Below are positions 57,887 to 64,000 of a stretch of 64,000 nucleotides of DNA, piece after piece (position 1 is the first letter of the stretch; the number at the start of each line of letters is the position of its first letter). The notes under the pieces are model-generated. The model ran no database searches, was not told the DNA's origin, and worked only from the letters and a program-made list of their open reading frames with translations. The translations under genes and the position numbers were made by a program. Origin of the DNA: Streptomyces mangrovi (GTDB lineage: Bacteria; Actinomycetota; Actinomycetes; Streptomycetales; Streptomycetaceae); the NCBI RefSeq assembly GCF_900114215.1, contig NZ_FOSG01000023.1, positions 34,191-98,190 of the forward strand, read 5' to 3'.

Positions 57887-58432
57887 TCAGAGGTCCTCCA
57901 GGCCCTCCAGCTCCGACAGGTCAAAGCGCATCGAGGAGGAGAAGGCGTCGTCCTCCGACGGCGCCACCACCGCCCACACCGTCACCCCGCCGTGGCCGTG
58001 CCCGTGTCCGTGACCCTGCCCATGACCGTGGCCGTGTCCGCGACCGCCGCGGTCCTCGCGCACGCCCCAGTCGCTGGCGAGCGAGGTGATGATCGACAGC
58101 CCTCTGCCGCCCCGCGCCGTCACCGACGGGCTGGACGGCCGGGGTCTGGTGGGGCCCCCGCCGTCGGTCACGGAGACGCTCACCCCGCCATCGGCGGTGC
58201 GGCCCCAGGCCGCGCGCACGCAGTCGCTCACGCCGATCGGTCTGGCGTGCCGGTACGCGTTGCTGAGAAGTTCGGAAAGAATGAGAACCGCGTCGTCCAC
58301 GACGGCTTCGGGCGTACCGGAGCCGAGAAGCTCCTCGCGCATCCTGCGCCTCGCCGCACCCACGCCCGCGGGACCGTGGGGTACGGCCATCGTCGACGAC
58401 GTCGGCGCCTCCTGTGCAACCACCAACGCCAC
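57887..58432 (-). CDS. HATPase anti-sigma-type ATP-binding protein (second)
   Basis: 181 residues. N box ILSELLSNAYRHARP, G1 DGGGPTRPRP and G2 GGRGLSIITSLASDWG. A striking GHGHGHGQGHGHGHGHG run lies near the C-terminus. The GTG start is fixed by a perfect AAGGAGGT seven bases ahead; the frame stays open 32 codons further upstream but has no ribosome site. Belongs to the large orphan RsbW-like group of Streptomyces. Confidence 0.85.
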   Translation of the reverse strand: MALVVAQEAPTSSTMAVPHGPAGVGAARRRMREELLGSGTPEAVVDDAVLILSELLSNAYRHARPIGVSDCVRAAWGRTADGGVSVSVTDGGGPTRPRPSSPSVTARGGRGLSIITSLASDWGVREDRGGRGHGHGHGQGHGHGHGHGGVTVWAVVAPSEDDAFSSSMRFDLSELEGLEDL

Positions 58433-58622
58433 CCCCGAGACCTCCTTGTTCGCCCCACGCCACGTGATGGATGCCCTTTTGCCCGACGGCGGAAACCGCC
58501 CGACCCGGTACCGTGACGCAGCCCTCACCGCCCGTTCACCACCGGTGGCTCCGAGTGCGCCGTGGTGCGCGGGCCGCCCCGCTCCGGTCCCCGCTCAGCA
58601 CCCGCCCCGCCCCGGTCCCGGC

Positions 58623-59450
58623 TCAGTCCCGGAACATCTCGTCGAGCTGGGACAGCACGTGCCGGGGCCGGTTGGTGATGATGGCGTCCACGCCGAGCAG
58701 CGCGCACAGCTCCACGTCGGCCGGATCGTCCACCGTCCACACGTGCACCCGGTGGCCCTCCCGGTGCGCCCACGCCACGTACTCGGGGTGGTTGCGCAGG
58801 ATGCGGATGCTCGGCCCGGCGATCCCCACGCCCGGCGGCAGCCTCCCGTCGCGGTGGCGCGGCAGCAGGAACTGCATCAGGTAGACGGTGGGGATCCACG
58901 GCGCCGCGGCCCGTATCCGGTGCAGGGAGCGCGCCGAGAAGCTCATCACGCGCACGGGGATGGCCGGATCGTGACGGGCCAGCACCCGCAGCAGCTCCTC
59001 CTCCACCTGCCCCGCCCAGCGGGTGGGGTGCTTGGTCTCGATGGCCAGCTCCACCCGGCGCCCCGCGGAGGCCTGCTCCTCCACCAGTCGCAGCAGCCGC
59101 TCCAGGGTGAGGACGGAGGTGTGCTCGCGGCTCTCGGTCTCGGGCGACTCCTCGTCGCCGAGCCGCCCCTTCCAGGAGCCGAAGTCCAGTTCGGCCAGTT
59201 CGGCCAGCTCCAGCGAGGAGACGGCGCCGCGGCCGTTGGAGGTACGGTTGACGCGGCGGTCGTGGACGCACACCAGGTGCCCGTCGGCGGTGAGCCGCAC
59301 ATCGCACTCCAGCGCGTCGGCGCCGTCCTCGACGGCTCTGCGGTACGCGGCCAGGGTGTGTTCGGGGGCGTCCTCGGAGGCCCCGCGGTGGGCGACGACT
59401 GAGATGGGGCGCCGGGATCCGGGCGACATCTGGGGCTGGTCAGGGCTCAC
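58623..59450 (-). CDS. Glycerophosphodiester phosphodiesterase
   Basis: 275 residues of the GDPD TIM barrel. VVAHRGASEDAPEHTLAAY, ECDVRLTADGHLVCVHD (metal and general-acid residues) and IETKHP are all present. Hydrolyses deacylated phospholipids to glycerol-3-phosphate and alcohol. No signal peptide, so cytosolic. GTG was used as start; an ATG seven codons downstream is the alternative. Neither has a ribosome site; CACCAT plus six bases could be a leaderless -10. Confidence 0.92.
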   Translation of the reverse strand: MSPDQPQMSPGSRRPISVVAHRGASEDAPEHTLAAYRRAVEDGADALECDVRLTADGHLVCVHDRRVNRTSNGRGAVSSLELAELAELDFGSWKGRLGDEESPETESREHTSVLTLERLLRLVEEQASAGRRVELAIETKHPTRWAGQVEEELLRVLARHDPAIPVRVMSFSARSLHRIRAAAPWIPTVYLMQFLLPRHRDGRLPPGVGIAGPSIRILRNHPEYVAWAHREGHRVHVWTVDDPADVELCALLGVDAIITNRPRHVLSQLDEMFRD

Positions 59451-59617
59451 CGCGTTATGGTGCCACCCCGCCCCGTGCGCGGCGGCCCGGGCGTCCGTTC
59501 GGACGGGTGCGCTTACGCCGGTCCGACGTGCGGTGGGAGAAGCTTGACGCCATACACCTGAATACGCGCGCCGCCTCCGGGAAGGTGCGCGACTGTCGTG
59601 TACCTGAGGAGAGAGCT

Positions 59618-61258
59618 GTGAGCACCGAGAACGAGGGCGCCGCCGGCGAGCACGCGGCCGGCGCCCCCGTGCCGCACCCGCCGGCCGACCGGTCCGCCGC
59701 GAACGACGCCGCCGCGCCCAGGACACCGACCGACAGCCCGCCGGAGGACTACGACCTCCAGGCCCCCGCCCCCGCCCCGGAGGCGGCGCCGAGGGACGAG
59801 TCGACGACCCTCCTGCGGAAGATCGAGCCGGAGGGCCCCCAGCCGTCGCCCCAGCCCGGCCACCAGTCCCCCGCCGCACAAGGCCACGCCGAGCAGGGGC
59901 ACGTCGCACAGGGGCAGGCGCAGGGCCACCCGGCCCCGCAGCCCCCGCAGGGCCACCACGCCCCGCAGGACCCCCCCGCCGCGTACGCCTCCCCCGCCCC
60001 CCACTCCTCCGCCGGGCAGTGGGGCGCACCGGGCGGCGGCTACGACGCCTACGGCACCCCGCAGCCCGCCCCCGGCACCCCCGGCGGCGGCCCGGCCTCC
60101 CCCTGGGGCGCGCCGCTCGCCTCCCCGCCGCCCCCAGAGGGTGGGAAGAAGAAGCGCGGCTTCGGCGCCCTGATCGCCGCCGTCGCGGCGGCGGCCCTCC
60201 TCGCGGGCGGCGTCGGCACGGGCGTCGGCTTCTGGGCCGCCGACCGCGCGGACCGCGGCTCGACGACCATCTCCGCCGACGGCGGCCTCGAACAGGTCGA
60301 CCGCGCCCCCGACTCCGTCGCCGGCATCGCGGCCAAGGCCCTGCCCAGCGTCGTGACGATCCAGGCCGAGGGCGGCGGCGAGAGCGGCACCGGCACCGGC
60401 TTCGTCTACGACCAGCAGGGCCACATCATGACCAACAACCACGTGGTGGCCAGCGCGGCCGACGGCGGCGAGCTGACCGCCACCTTCTCCGACGGCCGCG
60501 AGTACGACGCCGAGGTCGTCGGCCTGGCCCAGGGCTACGACGTGGCGGTCATCAAGCTGAAGAACGCCGGCGACGCCAAGCTCACCCCGCTGCCGCTCGG
60601 CAACTCCGACAAGGTCCAGGTCGGCGACGCCACCATCGCCATCGGCGCCCCGTACGGCCTGTCCGGCACGGTCACCACCGGCATCATCAGCGCCAAGAAC
60701 CGCCCCGTGGCCTCCAGCGACGGCCAGGGCTCCAAGGCCTCCTACATGAGCGCCCTCCAGACCGACGCCTCCATCAACCCCGGCAACTCCGGCGGCCCGC
60801 TGCTCAACGCCAAGGGCGCGGTCATCGGCATCAACTCCGCCATCCAGTCGGCCGGCGGCGGCCTCGGCCAGGGCGCGCCCGGCAGCATCGGCCTCGGCTT
60901 CGCCATCCCGATCAACCAGGCCCAGCGTGTGGGCAAGGCCCTGATCGAGACCGGCGAGCCCGTCTACCCGGTCATCGGCGTCCAGGTCGACCTCCGCGCC
61001 CAGGGCAACGGCGCCCGCATCATCGAGGACACCGACGACGGCAGCGACCCCATCACCCCGGGCGGCCCGGCCGACAAGGCGGGCCTGAAGCCGGGCGACG
61101 TGATCACCAGGCTCGACGGTGTCCCGATCGACAGCGGCCCCACCCTGATCAGCGAGATCTGGGCCCACGAGCCGGGCGAGAAGATCTCGATCACCTACAT
61201 GCGTGGCGGCAAGCAGAACAAGGCCGAACTGACCCTGGGTTCCCGCGAGGGCGACTGA
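59618..61258 (+). CDS. HtrA/DegP-type membrane serine protease with PDZ
   Basis: 546 residues. A ~180-residue disordered Pro/Gln/His-rich cytoplasmic tail (GHAEQGHVAQGQAQGH repeats), one span (GALIAAVAAAALLAGGVGTG), then a trypsin-like domain with His (MTNNHVV), Asp (YDVAVIKL) and Ser (GNSGGPLL), and a C-terminal PDZ (PADKAGLKPGDVI). Family role: quality control of extracytoplasmic proteins. The GTG start has GAGGAGAG. Ends just before tRNA-Ser. Confidence 0.95.
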   Translation: MSTENEGAAGEHAAGAPVPHPPADRSAANDAAAPRTPTDSPPEDYDLQAPAPAPEAAPRDESTTLLRKIEPEGPQPSPQPGHQSPAAQGHAEQGHVAQGQAQGHPAPQPPQGHHAPQDPPAAYASPAPHSSAGQWGAPGGGYDAYGTPQPAPGTPGGGPASPWGAPLASPPPPEGGKKKRGFGALIAAVAAAALLAGGVGTGVGFWAADRADRGSTTISADGGLEQVDRAPDSVAGIAAKALPSVVTIQAEGGGESGTGTGFVYDQQGHIMTNNHVVASAADGGELTATFSDGREYDAEVVGLAQGYDVAVIKLKNAGDAKLTPLPLGNSDKVQVGDATIAIGAPYGLSGTVTTGIISAKNRPVASSDGQGSKASYMSALQTDASINPGNSGGPLLNAKGAVIGINSAIQSAGGGLGQGAPGSIGLGFAIPINQAQRVGKALIETGEPVYPVIGVQVDLRAQGNGARIIEDTDDGSDPITPGGPADKAGLKPGDVITRLDGVPIDSGPTLISEIWAHEPGEKISITYMRGGKQNKAELTLGSREGD

Positions 61259-61276
61259 CGAACCGGCTAGGCTGTC

Positions 61277-61308
61277 CCCCACGCCGTACCGCACGGCGCG
61301 GCGTGGGG
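61277..61308 (+). terminator. Hairpin between the protease gene and tRNA-Ser
   Basis: A 10-bp stem (CCCCACGCCG and complement) with a 12-nt loop. The last two bases of the right arm are the first two bases of the tRNA, so this structure competes with the tRNA acceptor stem until processing. Confidence 0.6.
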
Positions 61309-61393
61309 AGGCTTGCCCGAGCGGCCTAAGGGAACGGTCTTGAAAACCGTCGTGGTGGCGACACCACCGTGGGTTCAAATCCCACAGCCTCCG
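61307..61393 (+). tRNA. tRNA-Ser (anticodon UGA)
   Basis: 87 nt. Acceptor stem GGAGGCT/AGCCTCC, discriminator G, anticodon stem ACGGT/ACCGT with loop CTTGAAA (TGA anticodon), a long variable arm (CGTGGTGGCGACACCACCG) typical of class-II tRNA-Ser, and T-arm GTGGG-TTCAAAT-CCCAC. The CCA end is not encoded. Confidence 0.97.
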
Positions 61394-61400
61394 CACCTCA

Positions 61401-61439
61401 CAACGGCCCCCGACCAGCGCATGCGGTCGGGGGCCGTTG
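61401..61439 (+). terminator. tRNA-Ser terminator
   Basis: A perfect 15-bp stem (CAACGGCCCCCGACC and complement) with a 9-nt loop, eight bases after the tRNA. Confidence 0.8.
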
Positions 61440-61480
61440 GCGTTCCGGGAGTGTCAGTGGTCGGCGGCAGACTCGTCGGC

Positions 61481-61951
61481 ATGGGTGACCAGGTGCGCTT
61501 GAGAGACGTCGAATCGGCCGATCTGGAGGAGTTCTTCACGCAGGAGCACGATCCCGAGGCCGTGCGGCGGTCGAAGTTCCCGCCCCGGGAGCGGGAGGCC
61601 TTCATGACTCACTGGAGGACGAGGGTCCTCGGCGATCCCACCGTCTTCGTGCAGGCCGTCACCGTCGACGGGGAACTGGCGGGCAACATGGTGGCTTGGT
61701 GGGACGAGGGACGGCGCTTCATCGGGTACTGGCTCGGCAGACGGCACTGGGGCCGGGGCGTCGGCACGCGGGCCCTGGCGCTGTTCCTGGAGCGGGAGAA
61801 GACCCGTCCCCTGTACGCCGATCCCTTCGCCGGGAACACCGGCTCGGTGCGGCTGCTGGAGAAACACGGCTTCCGGCGTACCGGGACGGTCCGGTACGGC
61901 GAGCACGAGCACATCGTTCTGGTGCTCGACGAAGTCCCGGCCCAGCGGTAG
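61481..61951 (+). CDS. GNAT family N-acetyltransferase
   Basis: 156 residues. RimJ/RimL-like GNAT: LRDVESADLEEFFTQEHD start, acetyl-CoA loop GRRHWGRGVGTRALALFLE, and C-terminal FAGNTGSVRLLEKHGFRRTG. Transfers an acetyl group to an unknown amine. ATG chosen at the MGDQVRLRDV start. Only a weak ribosome site. First gene after the tRNA, at the edge of what looks like an accessory patch. Confidence 0.85.
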   Translation: MGDQVRLRDVESADLEEFFTQEHDPEAVRRSKFPPREREAFMTHWRTRVLGDPTVFVQAVTVDGELAGNMVAWWDEGRRFIGYWLGRRHWGRGVGTRALALFLEREKTRPLYADPFAGNTGSVRLLEKHGFRRTGTVRYGEHEHIVLVLDEVPAQR

Positions 61952-62080
61952 GTTTCCCTGCCTCCCGGTCGATGCTCAGTACGGTTTCGGGGTCTGCCCA
62001 GCAGGTTCGCCGGCGGAACGTCCTCTCCCACGGCCCACGACGGCCGAGCCGAGACAACCACGTGCTGTGCTACCCCGCAC

Positions 62081-62236
62081 AAGTGAGTCTGATCTTGATC
62101 TGGTGGTTGTGCTCGGTGTGCCAGATCACCTCACCCTCGACCCGCGTTCCGAGAGCGGGCAGAGATGTTCCACGGGGGAAAGAGGCGACCTCAACTCGCT
62201 TCCGCCGGTTACTGCGTCCGGAGATGTTGAAGGCGG
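62081..62236 (-). pseudogene. Headless C-terminal fragment of an unidentified protein
   Basis: Open on the minus strand from a TGA near 62242 to a TAG near 62074 with protein-like content (LPALGTRVEGEVIWHTEHNH, then QIKIRLTCAG) but no usable start. The TRVEGEVI pattern recalls S1/OB-type strands, which is only a resemblance. Confidence 0.3.
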
Positions 62237-62253
62237 CGCCAGGGAGGGATCAA

Positions 62254-62280
62254 GGCGTCCGACACCTGCTGTCGGACGCC
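62254..62280. repeat. Perfect 11-bp-arm palindrome
   Basis: GGCGTCCGACA-cctgc-TGTCGGACGCC. No adjacent intact gene needs it as terminator. It may be a recombination or regulatory site of the remnant element. Confidence 0.7.
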
Positions 62281-62340
62281 ATCGGGCTGTCAGTAGCTAG
62301 CGACACGGACTGTCAGCGGCCGGCGACATGACGGGTGTCA

Positions 62341-62610
62341 GTAGGGGCTGACGTCGTCGCCGTCGACCACCACACCGGCCGCTACAGCAAGATCCCCGAG
62401 CTCAAGTCCGGACCCGCGACCCACATCCCCACCGCCCGCGGTCCCGGCCGCGTCTGGGAGTCCGGCCCGAACCCGACCTCGCCATCGCCGGGCGCCTCGG
62501 CGTCGGCCGCTCCACCCTCTACCGGACCCTGGCCACGTACGACGAAGCTGCCGCCACCCGAACCAGCCTCCCCGAACCCACTCCTCGACGACGACATCCC
62601 GCACTCCTGA
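62341..62610 (+). pseudogene. Frameshifted remnant with a resolvase-like HTH
   Basis: The left half reads VAVDHHTGRYSKIPELKSG. The right half, in a different frame from 62475, reads DLAIAGRLGVGRSTLYRTLA, the helix-turn-helix that ends many serine recombinases/resolvases. No start or catalytic domain remains. Resolvase origin is inference from the HTH alone. Confidence 0.4.
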
Positions 62611-62670
62611 AAAACCCCCGGCACCCTGGTACAACCACTTGTCAGTGCTGTTCGGCAGGGTGTGTATGTG

Positions 62671-63837
62671 ATGAATCGAGACGAGGAACGTGCCGCCCGC
62701 ATCTGGTCCGGACTGCCTCCGACGGCCAGAGAGCTGCTCGTGGCAACCGAATGGGACGCTCTGCAGCATGCGTATGGGAGTGCCGGGGAAATCCCGCCGT
62801 ACCTGTGCCAACTCCTGGACGAGGACCCTGAGGTGCAGGCCGAGGCACTGGGAATGCTCGAGATGTCCGTGCTGCACCAAGGATCCCTGTACAGCGCCAC
62901 CCCGCCCGCCGCACGGTTCGTGGCGGCGATCCTGCCTCATCCCCGGACTCTGGCCGAGCACGAGAGCTTCTTCCCCTGGGACGACCGGACCCGGCCACTG
63001 CGAGCCGCACTGCTCGACTGGCTCGGCCAGATGGTCGACTCGGCTTCCTACGGTGAGGACCCCGGCGACGAGGTCGAGTACGGGGGTGAGCGCGACGGCC
63101 AAGACGAAGACGAACTCGAAGCGATCCGCGCATGCCGAAATATCCGACCCGAGCTCTACGACGCGGTCGAACCGTTCCTCGACGATCCGCATCCGGACAC
63201 CCGAGAGGCAGCGCTCGGCACGGTCACCCTGCTTCTGAAGGCACCCGACCTCGCAGAACTGGTCCCCCGCGTCGCCCGCCGCCTGCGAAGCGTTCTCGCA
63301 GCAGACGGCAGCCGCCGAGAACGCTCCTCCGCGGCTCTGGCAATGGGCGCCTGGGGCCAGGACACCACCGGTTTCCTCGACGATCCCGATCCCGCCGTGC
63401 GCGCCTGCGCCGCTCTGGCCACCGGATGCGCGCACACACCCCGCGCCACCGCCGTCCTGCTCGAAGCCCTGCAGAACCCGGCCGAGGCAGACCACTGGTT
63501 CCCCGACCCCCTTCCCCAGATTGACGGCTGGTTCCGCTTCACCCTCCTGAAGGCCGTCCTTGACCGCGTCGACGCCTTCGAGGACCTGGCCCCAGCGGCC
63601 ATGGCCCTGATACCGCTCGCCAGCGATTACACCGTCGACCAGGACTGGGGTCCGCTGCTCGTCAAAGCCTTCCCCACCGGCTACAGCCCTGACCTGCCGC
63701 TGTCGGCCGTGCAACGGGAGCTTCTGCGAGCCGTCACCGCCAATGACGAATGCTGGGGAAACATCGGCAACAAATTCCGCTGGCTCAGAGAGGCCAACCT
63801 GCCGGAGCAGCGCGACGACATCCGAGCCCTGCTCTGA
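62671..63837 (+). CDS. HEAT-repeat protein
   Basis: 388 residues. Repeated helical pairs with HEAT/PBS-lyase character (VEPFLDDPHPDTREAALGTV, TGFLDDPDPAVRACAALATG), spaced ~40-90 residues. Nearest start options are GTG (three bases earlier) and ATG; GGCAGGG is 7-10 bases ahead. Acidic overall and cytosolic. Similar HEAT proteins occur as accessory or immunity-like genes in actinobacteria; function unknown. Lies in the accessory patch. Confidence 0.75.
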   Translation: MNRDEERAARIWSGLPPTARELLVATEWDALQHAYGSAGEIPPYLCQLLDEDPEVQAEALGMLEMSVLHQGSLYSATPPAARFVAAILPHPRTLAEHESFFPWDDRTRPLRAALLDWLGQMVDSASYGEDPGDEVEYGGERDGQDEDELEAIRACRNIRPELYDAVEPFLDDPHPDTREAALGTVTLLLKAPDLAELVPRVARRLRSVLAADGSRRERSSAALAMGAWGQDTTGFLDDPDPAVRACAALATGCAHTPRATAVLLEALQNPAEADHWFPDPLPQIDGWFRFTLLKAVLDRVDAFEDLAPAAMALIPLASDYTVDQDWGPLLVKAFPTGYSPDLPLSAVQRELLRAVTANDECWGNIGNKFRWLREANLPEQRDDIRALL

Positions 63838-63909
63838 TGACAAAACCCTGCGCCGCACCGACATCCACTCCGCGCACGACATCTTCCACCGGATGTCAGT
63901 GAACGCTTC

Positions 63910-63999
63910 TCATCCTGAGCGCCAGGCGATCTCGATGGCGTGAACGGCGGCGACCGTGCGACCGATGCGGTTGGTGCTGCACCGGGCCTTGCGGAGGAT
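63910..63999 (-). mobile_element. C-terminal tail of a transposase (rest outside window)
   Basis: The minus strand from the window edge reads LRKARCSTNRIGRTVAAVHA then IEIAWRSG and a stop. The LKxWxxLRKxRC-type ending is typical of DDE_Tnp_4-like transposases in Streptomyces insertion sequences. The left inverted repeat of the element should lie between here and the HEAT gene, but I cannot define it from one end. Confidence 0.5.
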
Positions 64000-64000
64000 C

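Larger units (their letters stand above)
61952..62670. other. Remnant-rich intergenic region
   Basis: No intact gene in 719 bp. Contents: a stretch with coding-like sequence but no start on the minus strand, a perfect palindrome, several copies of tgtcag (near 62289, 62311, 62336 and 62640), and a frameshifted plus-strand remnant. Base composition is more mixed than in the core genes to the left. Confidence 0.55.

Noticed and set aside
58433..58528. N-terminal extension of the second HATPase
   Set aside because: The frame is open, but a perfect AAGGAGGT is placed seven bases before the internal GTG, which decides the start.

Overview
The window is a stretch of actinobacterial chromosome, almost certainly Streptomyces or a very close relative. 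Evidence: very high GC with strong third-position GC, frequent GTG starts and 4-bp ATGA/GTGA overlaps, and characteristic Streptomyces families (DUF5326, DUF5926, YibE/F, a standalone prim-pol domain, orphan HATPase anti-sigma-like kinases, a SpoIIE-type phosphatase). From memory, the order thiC ... LacI regulator, hisC, cydA-cydB-cydCD ... serS, pheA, Dyp peroxidase, CopCD, PCuAC, Sco, YcnI ... aminopeptidase P ... glycerophosphodiesterase, HtrA protease, tRNA-Ser matches the core region of S. coelicolor/S. lividans; this was not checked against a database.

Layout. 0-9 kb: 3' part of a flavohemoprotein, a PNPOx-like protein, a Nudix hydrolase, a tightly coupled minus-strand operon (low-molecular-weight phosphatase, fructosamine-kinase family, cystathionine gamma-lyase-like enzyme), small membrane proteins, a cupin and a YibE/F transporter. 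9-21 kb: thiC under a TPP riboswitch, a TPR protein, a lipoprotein, a secreted subtilisin with an HTH regulator beside it, a Mut7-C protein, a metallophosphatase, a LacI regulator and hisC. 21-28 kb: the cydA-cydB-cydCD bd-oxidase operon behind a Rex-type operator. 28-33 kb: aldo/keto reductase, Cof-type HAD phosphatase, F420-type oxidoreductase, then two vapBC-like toxin-antitoxin modules bracketed by decayed copies of part of the oxidoreductase gene, and an RNA 2'-phosphotransferase. 33-42 kb: an EphD-like hydrolase/SDR fusion, a two-ATPase/two-permease ABC operon, a MarR regulator, a second Cof-type HAD and serS. 42-43 kb: a non-coding gap with DnaA-box-like sites, then pheA. 43-50 kb: copper trafficking genes (sco, PCuAC chaperone, copCD, Dyp peroxidase, plus ycnI and a membrane protein). 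50-61 kb: a HATPase, aminopeptidase P, a SpoIIE phosphatase, prim-pol, a secreted protein, DUF5926, a second HATPase, a GDPD and an HtrA protease. 61-64 kb: tRNA-Ser(UGA), a GNAT acetyltransferase and a degraded accessory patch with a HEAT-repeat gene and the tail of a transposase.

How the genes work together. The bd oxidase operon, Rex site and flavohemoprotein serve micro-aerobic respiration and NO/O2 chemistry. The copper operon is an extracytoplasmic Cu delivery line ending in the Tat-exported peroxidase. FN3K and LMW-PTP form a plausible protein-deglycation pair. Most of the window is conserved housekeeping DNA. The unusual parts are the repeat-bracketed toxin-antitoxin pair, the palindrome inside cydCD, the DnaA-box cluster, a recurring leaderless promoter architecture, and the remnant-rich right end.
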